Of a stretch of DNA of 64,000 nt, positions 17,045 to 26,540 are shown piece after piece (the stretch's first letter is position 1; each line of letters begins with the position of its first letter). The notes under the pieces were generated by a model. It saw only the letters and a list, made by a program, of their open reading frames with translations, ran no database searches and was not told the origin of the DNA. Made by a program: the position numbers and the translations under genes. The DNA comes from Bacillus mycoides (GTDB taxonomy: Bacteria > Bacillota > Bacilli > Bacillales > Bacillaceae_G). Location of the stretch: contig NZ_CP036132.1 in NCBI RefSeq assembly GCF_018742245.1, positions 5,050,972-5,114,971 on the forward strand, in the 5' to 3' direction.

Positions 17045-18268
17045 ATGTACTATAAGCAATCCAATTCATTCCAAAAAATGATTGAACCTACAGTTTTATT
17101 TGTTGCACTATTTTTTCTCTCAATACTAACTGATTTTCTAACACCAACGTATGAATACTTCTTAATCTTATTTATTACATTAATTATTTCTAGCCGGTAT
17201 GGCATATCTATTGCCCTTTTCGCCTTTCTGGAAGCAATGATTTATATTTTTATAAGCGGTATATATAAAGAAAATGATATATTGCTGTACTTTTATTCAT
17301 TAGATTACTGGATAAGTTGGATTTTCTTACTTGTTATTAGTTTATGTTGTGGACTAATGAGTACTTCACAAAAAGAACGTTATGAAGATGTACATATGAT
17401 AAATAACGAGCTGAAGGCTGAAAATAAAGAATTAAAACATGTTGTGAAACAATTGGATGCAACACGTATTACACTACGTTCTCGTGTACTTGAATCAAAT
17501 AATCATTTATCTAAAATGTATCATATGTTTAAAGCTTTAAATCATACACATCCTGAAATTGTACTCGATGAAGGAATAAATGTATTAAAAATGTACTTTG
17601 GAGCAAAAAAAATTGGTATCTATCACGTCGATAACAATAAACAATCGCTTCGTATTAAATTAAGATCAGAAACTGGTAAAAGTACATTATCTCAATCCAT
17701 TTTTGTTAAAAACGCTTCGTTAGTCATCAAAAACGCTCTAGCACATAATCGACCTTTTTTCCGTACAGATGAAGATTTTCAAGATGCTCCACTTTTAGTT
17801 GGTCCCGTCCTATTCCAAGATGATGTACAATACGTCATTATATTAGACGAAATCGAGTTTTCAAAAGTAACTTCTGAGCAATTCGAACTTTTCACATGGT
17901 ATTTACGCTGGATGGGTGATCGTTTACAGAACGCTTCTAATCTTTGGCTATCGAGTCAAGAGGATCGCACATTCCCTAAAACAAGCATTTATTATGAAGA
18001 TGAATTTGAACATTTACTAAAAATAGAAAAAAAGCGTTACGAAACATTATCTTATCCATATTCCTATTTTGAGTTCAATGCTCCGCAAGATTCTTTAGAA
18101 ATGATAAATTCTATTTTAAAAGACCATTTACGTAATATCGATATATTCGGTTATAATGTTACCAAACGAAAAATTATGATTTTATTACCTGGCACTGAAG
18201 AAAAGTTTTTACTACAAGTTCAAACTCGTATACAAAATGCTCTTTCTTCTAAAGGAGTGACGTTCTAA
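17045..18268 (+). CDS. pelD: PelD, c-di-GMP receptor of the Pel synthase complex
   Basis: A 407-residue inner-membrane protein. About four N-terminal helices (VLFVALFFLSILTDFL to WIFLLVISLCCGLM) are followed by a coiled-coil-like linker, a GAF domain and a degenerate GGDEF domain without a GGDEF motif. RNID (Arg363xxAsp366) matches the RxxD inhibitory site through which PelD binds c-di-GMP. In the B. cereus ATCC 10987 Pel system, c-di-GMP binding by PelD is needed for polymer synthesis. The start is set by GAAGGAA before ATG 17045; an ATG 114 bases upstream overlaps the promoter. Confidence 0.9.
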   Translation: MYYKQSNSFQKMIEPTVLFVALFFLSILTDFLTPTYEYFLILFITLIISSRYGISIALFAFLEAMIYIFISGIYKENDILLYFYSLDYWISWIFLLVISLCCGLMSTSQKERYEDVHMINNELKAENKELKHVVKQLDATRITLRSRVLESNNHLSKMYHMFKALNHTHPEIVLDEGINVLKMYFGAKKIGIYHVDNNKQSLRIKLRSETGKSTLSQSIFVKNASLVIKNALAHNRPFFRTDEDFQDAPLLVGPVLFQDDVQYVIILDEIEFSKVTSEQFELFTWYLRWMGDRLQNASNLWLSSQEDRTFPKTSIYYEDEFEHLLKIEKKRYETLSYPYSYFEFNAPQDSLEMINSILKDHLRNIDIFGYNVTKRKIMILLPGTEEKFLLQVQTRIQNALSSKGVTF

Positions 18269-19188
18269 TGATTTTGCTCCTTCTCTATTTTATTTACGCT
18301 ATTTTAGTTTTTCTTTTATTTCGATTTACAAAAGGTTTAATTGCTGAAGATAAAAAAGGGATTATTGAATTTTGCTTGATTATCTCTCTTCTTTTCCCAC
18401 TTATCGGACTTATTGTATCAGCAATCATGTTATTACTTAATATAAGACGCTCCAAAACCGAGTGGTTACAGCAATACTCTGATTATGTTGCCTTTCACGT
18501 TGATAATTACGAAGATATTTTGGAATCAGCAAAACAAGATATGGACTTAATTTCATTTTCTTCTGGATTAGAACTAGATAAGCCTGAATTACATAAACAA
18601 CTCATTGTACAGCTAAGCTCCTCCTCTATTTCTAATGAAGGAGGCTTATTGAAAGAAGCCATTCACCATAAAGATCCTGAAACTGTGCATTACGCAGCAA
18701 CTACTATTAATTTACTAAATGAACGGTACGAAAAACAGATCGAATACTTAAATAAGCAATTTCTACAAAATCCACAAAATGAAATTGCAAAAGAATTGGT
18801 TTCTAGCTATTTAAGATATATAAACAGTGGTCTTCTTTCTAATCAGCAAAAAGAAAAAATAATCGCTGAATTTATGAATTTTATTACACAAGGTGTAGAA
18901 CTATTCCCTAACGAACCTCTTTACCCTTTCCATCTTGGAAATCTGTTTCTACACACAAAACAATATGCAAAGTCTGAAGAACAATTTTTAAATCTTATTC
19001 ATTTCTATCCTGAATCATATTACGGCTATGTTGGATTACTTGAAATATATTATGAGCAACAGTTATGGGACCAGCTCTATAACTTAATCAATAATCTAAC
19101 AGATGTAAAAAGAGTTCATATACTACCGCGTAAATATCAATTATTTGTAAGGCAGTTTGGAGGCGCACACATTGAAAAAGGGGATTAA
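18268..19188 (+). CDS. pelE: PelE, membrane-anchored TPR-like scaffold
   Basis: A 306-residue protein with two N-terminal membrane helices and a helical cytoplasmic part with TPR-like repeats (LYPFHLGNLFLHTKQYAKSEEQFLNLIHFYPESYYGYVG region, about 215-260). In Pel systems PelE interacts with PelD, PelF and PelG in the inner-membrane synthase complex. The start overlaps the pelD stop by one base (TAATG) and GGAGTG is upstream, so translation is coupled. Sequence similarity in this family is low; position in the operon carries much of the assignment. Confidence 0.8.
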   Translation: MILLLLYFIYAILVFLLFRFTKGLIAEDKKGIIEFCLIISLLFPLIGLIVSAIMLLLNIRRSKTEWLQQYSDYVAFHVDNYEDILESAKQDMDLISFSSGLELDKPELHKQLIVQLSSSSISNEGGLLKEAIHHKDPETVHYAATTINLLNERYEKQIEYLNKQFLQNPQNEIAKELVSSYLRYINSGLLSNQQKEKIIAEFMNFITQGVELFPNEPLYPFHLGNLFLHTKQYAKSEEQFLNLIHFYPESYYGYVGLLEIYYEQQLWDQLYNLINNLTDVKRVHILPRKYQLFVRQFGGAHIEKGD

Positions 19189-21004
19189 TATATATATCGG
19201 GATTATTAGTATCATTTTATTTCTCTTAATTTTATCCATCCTTATATATCGAACAGAAAATTTTTATCAAAAGTTTTCTGTTCCTAAAACTAAAGAAACA
19301 GATACTGTTAAAACACTCAAAGCAAAAGATGTAACTCAAAATGGACAAAAAATGGAATTATACGTTTTAAAAACGGATAATACATTAGGGCAACAAGTCG
19401 AATTTAATACGAAGAAGGCAATGGATTACGCACACCTACACTATAAAGATATTACAGCTAATGAAATTAAGGGACTTACTCCCTCTCCCTATACAGGGAT
19501 TATTATTACAGGTGAAATAATGGAGCAACTTCCACAAGCTGATATTCAAAATTTTGTACAAATGGGCGGAAGGATTATTATCGCAAACCGACTTGATTCA
19601 GATCCTTCCTGGAACACATTATTTGGTATTACAAAAAAAGAAGGCTTCAAAGATGCGAAAGGATTAACCTTTGAAGAAGTTTTATTCCCTGGTTATCCAG
19701 ATCTCCCAAGTTCTTCTCCATTGTTTACTCATAGCTCAATGAATATTACGCTAGATGAGAATACAACTAATACTTGGATTACAGCGGAAGATACTCCCAT
19801 CCTCTGGACCAATGACTACGGTGAAGGAAAAGTCTTATATTGGAATACAACAGCATTGAACGATAAATTAGGTAGAGGTATGTTCGTTCAATCACTGGGT
19901 ACTATTTTCCCGACTTTCGCTACAGCACAACTTGGAGCGGAGATTATGTATATCGATGACTTCCCATCTCCAATTCCAAGTGGAGAACTAAAAAACTTAA
20001 CAACAGAAAAAATTTCTGTTGAAGAATTTTATAAAAAACATTGGTGGAAAAATATGAAGGATATCTCTGAAGAGCTTGATATTAAATATACGGGTGTTGC
20101 AATTGGGACATACCAAAATAAAGTAACGCCACCTTTTGAAGATTTCACAGGTAAAAATAGAAATACCTATTTATTATTTGGGAGAGAATTATTAAGTCAC
20201 GGCGGGGAAATAGGCATTCATGGCTATAACCATCAACCTTTATTATTACCACCAGACCCAGTAGATAAAGCACTTGAATATGTTCCATGGAATTCAAAAG
20301 AGGATATGGAGAGCTCCTTAGATGCTCTACAAAAACTCGTGTATAACTTCTTTCCAAATGAAAAGTTAAAAACCTATGTACCACCATCCAATATTATAAA
20401 TACAACTGGATTAAGTGCATTAAACGACGCAGTTCCAACTATAGAAACAGTTGCTTCTCTATATGTGGGGAGTAAAAGTAACGGTAGTTTAATTCAAGAA
20501 TTTGGACCAGATGAACATAACAAAAACATTTATCACTTCCCGCGTATTACGAGTGGCTATGCTATCACAGATGAAGAGCAATTTATCTTAACTGATGTTA
20601 CCGCAAATTTAGGGGTTATCTCACATTTCGTCCATCCGGATGATATCCTTGATGAAAAACGCTCGGGTAACTTAACATGGGAAGAATTATTTAAGGCTTA
20701 TAAAACGACAATTAAAGAAATACGAGAAAGATATCCTTATATAAAAAGTATGACCCAAAGTGAAGCAACTGCTTCTATGAAAATTTATCAAACTGGTGAC
20801 CTAGATGTCTCTTATGAAGATGATGCTGTTCACATTGCATATAAAGGGTTACCAAACCATACTTCAACAATTATACGTGTAGAAGAAGGTAAGAAGATAC
20901 AACCTGGCTCATTCTCTTACGGTACAGTTAAAAAGCTTGATTCCCAAATTTATAGCGTTACGTTAACGAAAGCCAGCGCTACGATCCCAATTAAAGGAGA
21001 ATAA
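19172..21004 (+). CDS. pelADA: PelA deacetylase half (DUF2194 / NodB-like polysaccharide deacetylase)
   Basis: A 610-residue membrane-anchored protein: one N-terminal signal-anchor helix, a glutaminase/flavodoxin-like region (TGIIITGEIMEQ, GGRIIIANR), then a NodB-like deacetylase with MYIDDFPSPIPSGE (metal-binding Asp) and GEIGIHGYNHQPL (HxxxH), and a C-terminal beta-rich part. It partially deacetylates Pel. The TTG at 19172 is chosen because GGAGG lies eight bases before it; the upstream TTG at 19157 has no RBS. It overlaps pelE by 17 bases. The hydrolase domain that is fused in Gram-negative PelA is the separate divergent gene. Confidence 0.9.
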   Translation: MKKGINIYIGIISIILFLLILSILIYRTENFYQKFSVPKTKETDTVKTLKAKDVTQNGQKMELYVLKTDNTLGQQVEFNTKKAMDYAHLHYKDITANEIKGLTPSPYTGIIITGEIMEQLPQADIQNFVQMGGRIIIANRLDSDPSWNTLFGITKKEGFKDAKGLTFEEVLFPGYPDLPSSSPLFTHSSMNITLDENTTNTWITAEDTPILWTNDYGEGKVLYWNTTALNDKLGRGMFVQSLGTIFPTFATAQLGAEIMYIDDFPSPIPSGELKNLTTEKISVEEFYKKHWWKNMKDISEELDIKYTGVAIGTYQNKVTPPFEDFTGKNRNTYLLFGRELLSHGGEIGIHGYNHQPLLLPPDPVDKALEYVPWNSKEDMESSLDALQKLVYNFFPNEKLKTYVPPSNIINTTGLSALNDAVPTIETVASLYVGSKSNGSLIQEFGPDEHNKNIYHFPRITSGYAITDEEQFILTDVTANLGVISHFVHPDDILDEKRSGNLTWEELFKAYKTTIKEIRERYPYIKSMTQSEATASMKIYQTGDLDVSYEDDAVHIAYKGLPNHTSTIIRVEEGKKIQPGSFSYGTVKKLDSQIYSVTLTKASATIPIKGE

Positions 21005-21007
21005 CAG

Positions 21008-22429
21008 ATGAGAATAGGTTTGGTCGTTGAAGGCAGCTACCCCTTTGTAAGTGGAGGGGTAGCAAGCTGGGTTCAAATGATTATCCAGCAGTTTAAAGAA
21101 CATGAATTTACGATTTTTGCGATAGTCCCTCAAGTAAAAACAGAAGATGAATATCAATATGAAATTCCAAGCAACGTAAAAGATATCATTATGATTCCTT
21201 TGCAATCAGAAAATGAAGCAAAACATATAAAAACTAATTTAACTGAACAAGAAGTGCAGACACTTCAAAAATGGTTTACATTTCAAGCCAACGATACAAC
21301 AGCATTACAAATATTAGGTAATAAACAAAAGCTAGGAACACTCCATTCCTTCTTCGAAAGCCGTGAGTTTTATGAGATTGTTAAAGAAAGCTATTTATAT
21401 GAAGAAAGTAGTGGATCCTTCTTAAATTACTTTTGGATGTGGAGATCTATGTTCACACCAATCATTCAAATTTTACAAATTGATTTTCCTGAATTAGATC
21501 TTATTCATTCTGTATCGACAGGATATGGTGGATTACTTGGTGCTGCAATTAGTGCCAAGTCCGATATACCATTTATTCTAACTGAGCACGGTATTTATTC
21601 TCGAGAGCGTGAAGAAGAAATACTACAATCTACTTGGATACCAATTGAATACAAAAAAAGATGGGTTTCTTTCTTTCATCACTTGTCTCATCAAGCATAC
21701 GAACAAGCTGCTGATGTAATTACGTTGTTCGGCCGAAATAGTGCATATCAAAAAGAATTAGGTGCCCCGGCTCATAAACTAAAAATCGTTCCAAATGGCG
21801 TTACTTTATCTGACTATAAAGGGTTACGTAAACCAAAATACAATTCGGATAAACTCATCATTTCCGCTATTATACGAGTTGTGCCAATTAAAGATGTAAA
21901 AACAATGATTTATGCAGCTAAATTATTATTGGAAAAAGACATTCCATTTATATTTTACTTGCTAGGTCCTGATACGGAAGAAGCAGAATATGCTCAGGAA
22001 TGTCGTGATTTAATTCAACAATTAGGATTAGAAGAGCATGTAATAATGACCGGCAAAGTAAATATTAAAGATTACTTAAAACAAACAGATCTTCTCGTAT
22101 TAACAAGTATATCTGAAGGACAACCATTAGCTATGTTAGAAGGAATGGCAGCAGGATTACCATGGGTTGTTACAGATGTCGGCTCTTGTAAGGAATTAAT
22201 TTACGGACAAGATGGAGATCCTTACGGACAATGTGGATTTGTTGTACCACCTGTATCTCCTGAACAAGTTGCCATTCATTTAGAGTGGTATTATCGTCAC
22301 CCTGAATCCATTCAACAATTTGGTGATAATGGGCGCAATCGTATTGAAGCGCACTATCAATTATCAGGCGTCGTTGATAGTTATCGTAAGCTTTACTTAG
22401 AAAGAGGTAAAAAAACATGGCAGGAATAG
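21008..22429 (+). CDS. pelF: PelF, UDP-dependent GT4 glycosyltransferase polymerising Pel
   Basis: A 473-residue cytoplasmic GT-B enzyme. N-terminal block EGSYPFVSGGVASWVQ, middle VPNGVTLSDYKG, and C-terminal donor-binding block SISEGQPLAMLEGMAAGLPWVVTDVGSCKELI are the PelF pattern. It is the likely synthase adding GalNAc/GlcNAc from UDP-sugars. AAAGGAGAA precedes the ATG, three bases after pelADA ends. It overlaps pelG by 13 bases. Confidence 0.95.
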   Translation: MRIGLVVEGSYPFVSGGVASWVQMIIQQFKEHEFTIFAIVPQVKTEDEYQYEIPSNVKDIIMIPLQSENEAKHIKTNLTEQEVQTLQKWFTFQANDTTALQILGNKQKLGTLHSFFESREFYEIVKESYLYEESSGSFLNYFWMWRSMFTPIIQILQIDFPELDLIHSVSTGYGGLLGAAISAKSDIPFILTEHGIYSREREEEILQSTWIPIEYKKRWVSFFHHLSHQAYEQAADVITLFGRNSAYQKELGAPAHKLKIVPNGVTLSDYKGLRKPKYNSDKLIISAIIRVVPIKDVKTMIYAAKLLLEKDIPFIFYLLGPDTEEAEYAQECRDLIQQLGLEEHVIMTGKVNIKDYLKQTDLLVLTSISEGQPLAMLEGMAAGLPWVVTDVGSCKELIYGQDGDPYGQCGFVVPPVSPEQVAIHLEWYYRHPESIQQFGDNGRNRIEAHYQLSGVVDSYRKLYLERGKKTWQE

Positions 22430-23871
22430 GATTTCGTTTACAAAAATTATTCCAAGAAGACTACTATTCTTCAAGAATAAAGGCGTACGGATTTTCATTA
22501 TTTGTTACAGCTGGTCCGTGGTTAGTCGTTATTTTAGCAGTAACAGCTATTCGATACATTTTAAGTTTGTTCCATTCTATTCCAACCGAAGAACAGCGCC
22601 TTTTCACAATTTCAATTTCATACTGCTTTATTTTTTCTCAAATCATATATGGTGCCTTGCAACTCATCGTAACTAGATATGTGGCTGACCTTTTATACGA
22701 GCAAAAAGCTGATAAAGTATTTTCTTCCTTTTTAGGAATGACGAAAATCACACTTTTCTTAGCTATTATCTTATGGCTTTTGTTTGCAATTTTTACACCA
22801 TTAGCCTTGTATTATAAAATCGTGATGCTATTTTTATTTTTAGCTTTAAACATCATTTGGATTCAATCCATTTATTTAACAGCAGCTAAAGATTATCAGT
22901 CCATCGCTCTTGCATTTTTAATTGGTTCCATTTTCTCCTTATCTGGAATTGCGCTTATCGCTTACTGGCATCCAACACTTGGAATAGAACATGGATTTTC
23001 CCTATTACTTTTAATTTCTTTTACAATCGGGACTTTCATTACATTAGTGTGGTTAAGTATAGTTATTGTACGAATGTTCCCAAATAGTGATGCTACCGAA
23101 CAATTTACCTTCCTTTCTTACTTAGATAAATATCCGGAACTATTTTGGTCAAGCTTACTTTACAATATTGGCATTTGGGTATGTAACTTTGTTATTTGGT
23201 TCGGAGAAGGGCGAGGAAATATTGAAAACACGTTTATTTATCATCAAATGTATGATACCTCTGTTTTCTGGGCTTATTTAAGCATTATCCCAACCTATAT
23301 TTTCTTCGTAGTATCCATTGAAACAAGGTTTTATGAACGGTATAAGAAGTTCTTCGGTTCAGTTAACAATGGGGCGACATTAAATACAATTTTACAATTA
23401 AAAGAATCAATGAACTTTGTCCTAAAGCAAGAAATGGAACGCATACTTCGTAATCAAGGTACTTTTTCTTTACTTATTATTTTTATAATATGGATGTTTA
23501 GTTCACAATCTGGGAACGTGACACTTGAATACTCTATTTTGCAACTGACTATAATTGGTGCTTATGCAAACGGGATGGTCCTTGTTATCACGTTACTACT
23601 CTTATATTTTGAAGATCGTAAAGGGGCATTTCGAACATCAGCCCTGTTCTTTTTTGCAAACCTATTATTAAGTCTTCTTCTACTTCCATTTGGATTCAAT
23701 GGTTACGGTATTAGTTTTGCACTCGGATCTTCTATTACATTCTTATATGCTATTTCTAGACTCTTTACTTATATTAAAGATATTGATTACTATACATTTT
23801 GTCAGTCAAACGCTCCTATAAAACGACGAACTTTCTTTACTAAATTTGCTAATAAACTTAATGGAAAATAA
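22417..23871 (+). CDS. pelG: PelG, Wzx/PST-like membrane translocase of Pel
   Basis: A 484-residue polytopic protein with about 12 helices, starting GIGFRLQKLFQEDYYSSRIKAYGFS, of the PelG family within the MOP/PST flippase superfamily. It is thought to move the growing Pel chain across the membrane together with PelD-E-F. No PelB or PelC genes follow, as expected for a cell without an outer membrane. AGAGGT lies before the ATG inside the pelF 3' end. The operon stops at a strong terminator. Confidence 0.95.
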   Translation: MAGIGFRLQKLFQEDYYSSRIKAYGFSLFVTAGPWLVVILAVTAIRYILSLFHSIPTEEQRLFTISISYCFIFSQIIYGALQLIVTRYVADLLYEQKADKVFSSFLGMTKITLFLAIILWLLFAIFTPLALYYKIVMLFLFLALNIIWIQSIYLTAAKDYQSIALAFLIGSIFSLSGIALIAYWHPTLGIEHGFSLLLLISFTIGTFITLVWLSIVIVRMFPNSDATEQFTFLSYLDKYPELFWSSLLYNIGIWVCNFVIWFGEGRGNIENTFIYHQMYDTSVFWAYLSIIPTYIFFVVSIETRFYERYKKFFGSVNNGATLNTILQLKESMNFVLKQEMERILRNQGTFSLLIIFIIWMFSSQSGNVTLEYSILQLTIIGAYANGMVLVITLLLLYFEDRKGAFRTSALFFFANLLLSLLLLPFGFNGYGISFALGSSITFLYAISRLFTYIKDIDYYTFCQSNAPIKRRTFFTKFANKLNGK

Positions 23872-23923
23872 ACAGATAAAAAATGACCTCTTGCTTATGC
23901 AAAGGTCATTTTTTTTATCTGTT
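23871..23923. terminator. Bidirectional terminator, pel operon / galE
   Basis: Arms AACAGATAAAAAATGACCT and complement, looped over about 13 bases, with A-run and T-run flanks; stops pelG and the convergent galE. Confidence 0.9.
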
Positions 23924-23925
23924 TA

Positions 23926-24942
23926 TTAAACTTCTAGATAGCCATTTTTATTATTTGATTGCCATCTCCAAGAATCTGCACACATCTCTTCTAATCCGAG
24001 TTTTGCTTCCCATCCTAATTCACGCTTCGCTTTCGATGCATCTGCAAAACATACCGCAACATCACCAGGGCGACGATCCGTAATTTTATAAGGAACTTCC
24101 TTGCCCGAAACCTTTTCAAATGCTTCAACCATTTCCAACACACTATAACCAGTACCTGTACCGAGATTATATGCATCTATCCCAGTAGTGCCAAGTACCT
24201 TTTCAAGCGCCTTTACATGACCATTTGCTAAGTCTACAACATGAATATAATCACGGACACCCGTGCCATCTTTTGTTGGATAGTCATTTCCAAATACACT
24301 TAATTCCTTTAGCTTACCTACTGCTACTTGTGTTACATATGGCATTAAGTTATTTGGAATTCCGTTTGGATCTTCTCCAATACGCCCACTTTCATGCGCA
24401 CCAAATGGGTTGAAATAACGAAGTAATGCGATACTCCATTCTGCATCAGCAAATGCTACATCACGCATAATTTGTTCAATCATTAATTTCGTTTGACCAT
24501 ATGGATTTGTTGCACTTAATGGAAACTTCTCCGTAATTGGTGATGTTTCTGGGATACCATACACTGTTGCAGATGAACTGAAGATCATCTTCTTCACATC
24601 ATGCTTCTGCATCACTTCACATAGCACTAATGTGCTTGTAATGTTGTTATGATAATACGTTAATGGGATTGCCACTGATTCCCCTACGGCCTTAAAGCCT
24701 GCAAAGTGAATAACAGCTTCAATTGTATTTTCTTCAAAAATCGTATCAAGTGCTTCTCGATTTAAAATATCTTCTTTATAAAACTTAAACTGTTTTCCTG
24801 TTATCTCTTTCACTCGATTTATAGACTCTACTGAGCTATTCGAAAGATTATCTACTACTATAATTTCGTAACCGTTTTTTAGTAATTCTACGCATGTATG
24901 ACTACCAATATATCCTGCTCCACCTGTTACAAGTATTGCCAT
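23926..24942 (-). CDS. galE: UDP-glucose 4-epimerase
   Basis: A 338-residue extended SDR that interconverts UDP-Glc/UDP-Gal and, in many Bacillus versions, UDP-GlcNAc/UDP-GalNAc. [10 protein letters not shown] binds [11 protein letters not shown] and YGQTK form the catalytic S/T-YxxxK set. Its convergent position beside pelFG suggests it supplies the UDP-GalNAc for Pel. The ATG after GGAGGA is chosen; a 17-codon in-frame extension upstream has no RBS. Confidence 0.95.
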   Translation of the reverse strand: MAILVTGGAGYIGSHTCVELLKNGYEIIVVDNLSNSSVESINRVKEITGKQFKFYKEDILNREALDTIFEENTIEAVIHFAGFKAVGESVAIPLTYYHNNITSTLVLCEVMQKHDVKKMIFSSSATVYGIPETSPITEKFPLSATNPYGQTKLMIEQIMRDVAFADAEWSIALLRYFNPFGAHESGRIGEDPNGIPNNLMPYVTQVAVGKLKELSVFGNDYPTKDGTGVRDYIHVVDLANGHVKALEKVLGTTGIDAYNLGTGTGYSVLEMVEAFEKVSGKEVPYKITDRRPGDVAVCFADASKAKRELGWEAKLGLEEMCADSWRWQSNNKNGYLEV

Positions 24943-25085
24943 AATTATAGTCCTCCATATTTCATTCATTATAAACTTATCAAAGTATATCACATATTTC
25001 TTATCATATGTTTATTATGCGAACACAGAAACTTACATTTTATCCCATACTTATTTTGTACAATATACGATTCCAATTAGGTAAT

Positions 25086-25124
25086 AAAAAAACGCCACAT
25101 AACAGACATCGCGTGGCGTTTTTT
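25086..25124 (-). terminator. Terminator of hemolysin-III gene
   Basis: AACGCCAC/GTGGCGTT stem with A-run and T-run flanks, immediately beyond the stop. Confidence 0.85.
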
Positions 25125-25126
25125 GA

Positions 25127-25774
25127 TCAAATTACGTAACAATATACACTTAGAAAATGTGCAAGACTACCTAACAATACAAAAACATGAAAAATTTCAT
25201 GGTGTCCCATATATTTAAACTCCAACCATTTTGGCTTCGCACCGTAAATAAACCCACCAATTGTATAAAAAATGCCTCCAAGTACTAAGAAAATAATACC
25301 TCCTGTACTTAAATTCTCAGCTAGCGGTGCAAAGAATAGAACAATTAACCAACCCATCAGAAGATAAATTGCTGTCGATAACCATCTTGGACAATTAAAC
25401 CAAAACATTTTAAAAACAATACCACAAATCGCAGTTGCATAAACTAAACAAAATAATAGTAAACCATTTGCCGAATTTAATGTAATTAAGCAAAAGGGTG
25501 CATATGTACCTGCAATTAATATAAAAATCATAGAATGATCTAGCTTCCTAAAGAAATAAATAACACGTTCACTGGCTACAACACTATGATACACAGCTGA
25601 CGCCATATAAAGGACCATCATCCCGATACCAAATAAAATAACAGCTGTAATTGCAGCAAAAGATGGCATCTTAACAGAAACTTTCACAATCATAGCTAAT
25701 AATGCAATAAATGATAATACAGCTCCTCCTAAGTGAGTAAATGCATTAACTGGTTCTCTTACATAAGCATTCAT
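25127..25774 (-). CDS. Hemolysin III / YqfA (PAQR) family membrane protein
   Basis: A 215-residue seven-helix protein. EPVNAFTHLGG at the start, KLDHSMIFILIAGTYAPF in the middle and GHHEIFHVFVLLGSLAHF near the end carry the conserved His/Asp residues of the PAQR superfamily metal site. B. cereus hemolysin III was reported to form pores in erythrocytes; other members act in membrane fluidity. The ATG after GAGGGG is chosen. The promoter carries a large palindrome and faces a divergent DUF1836 gene. Confidence 0.9.
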   Translation of the reverse strand: MNAYVREPVNAFTHLGGAVLSFIALLAMIVKVSVKMPSFAAITAVILFGIGMMVLYMASAVYHSVVASERVIYFFRKLDHSMIFILIAGTYAPFCLITLNSANGLLLFCLVYATAICGIVFKMFWFNCPRWLSTAIYLLMGWLIVLFFAPLAENLSTGGIIFLVLGGIFYTIGGFIYGAKPKWLEFKYMGHHEIFHVFVLLGSLAHFLSVYCYVI

Positions 25775-25788
25775 ATAAACACCCCTCA

Positions 25789-25850
25789 TATAATTACATG
25801 TAGTTTTCATAACTACATGTAATTATATACATATTATTCATACGGGTCAA
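25789..25850 (-). promoter_or_regulatory. hlyIII promoter overlapped by a 17-bp perfect inverted repeat
   Basis: On the minus strand TTGACC (25845-25850), exactly 17 bases, then TATAAT (25822-25827). TATAAT is the first six bases of TATAATTACATGTAGTT, which is repeated inverted without error (25789-25805 and 25811-25827) around a TTCAT/ATGAA spacer. The repeat covers the -10 and start site, as expected of a repressor operator. As RNA it would be a hairpin at the 5' end. Confidence 0.8.
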
Positions 25851-25938
25851 CATTTACATTTCATTTGTTTCGTAATACCATATTTAAAGATATACTAAAC
25901 ATTAAGTTCCACTAAGTTATAAAAGTGAGGGATTCTAC

Positions 25939-26499
25939 GTGGAAAATATAAATAAATTACTTGAATCATTACATCTAGAAAAAAACATTAAACTTGAGGA
26001 TATCCCAAATGTCGACTTATATGTAGACCAAGTTGTCCAACTATTTGAGAATACTTATGCAGATACAACGAGAACTGATGATGAAAAAGTATTAACAAAA
26101 ACAATGATTAACAATTACGCAAAGGGGAAATTATTCATCCCTATCAAAAATAAAAAATATTCAAAAGAACATATGATTTTAATCAGCTTAATTTATCAAT
26201 TAAAAGGAGCTCTTTCCATTAATGATATAAAAAGCTCCTTAGAAAATATAAATGCACCGTTAATAAACGATGATACATTCGAATTAAATACTCTATATAA
26301 AGATTACCTTTCTCTTACTGACACCAATGTGGGCAGCTTTAAGCAAGACGTGAATAACCGTGTTAAGGAAGTAAACGAGGTTTCTTCCTTAGAAGATCCA
26401 AAACTAGAAAAATTTTTATTACTAACATCCTTCGTGACTATGAGTAATATGTATAGACGTTTAGCAGAGAAACTAGTTGATGATCTCAAAGAATCGTAA
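25939..26499 (+). CDS. DUF1836 protein, putative HTH transcription regulator
   Basis: A 186-residue protein matching the DUF1836 pattern. The central block (about 55-105: KTMINNYAKGKLF.P, KKYSKEHMILISLIYQLKGALSINDI) looks like a MerR/winged helix-turn-helix followed by a helix pair. No membrane segment is present. It starts 165 bases from the divergent hlyIII gene, so it is a candidate regulator of the palindromic promoter between them; that is inference. GTG AGG G upstream of the GTG/ATG start region gives a moderate RBS. Confidence 0.75.
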   Translation: MENINKLLESLHLEKNIKLEDIPNVDLYVDQVVQLFENTYADTTRTDDEKVLTKTMINNYAKGKLFIPIKNKKYSKEHMILISLIYQLKGALSINDIKSSLENINAPLINDDTFELNTLYKDYLSLTDTNVGSFKQDVNNRVKEVNEVSSLEDPKLEKFLLLTSFVTMSNMYRRLAEKLVDDLKES

Positions 26500-26502
26500 A
26501 CA

Positions 26503-26538
26503 AAAAACTATCCACCTGTTAGAGTGGATAGTTTTTTT
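26503..26538. terminator. Bidirectional terminator, DUF1836 / dbpA
   Basis: AAAAAACTATCCAC and complement around an eight-base loop. Confidence 0.9.
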
Positions 26539-26540
26539 GT

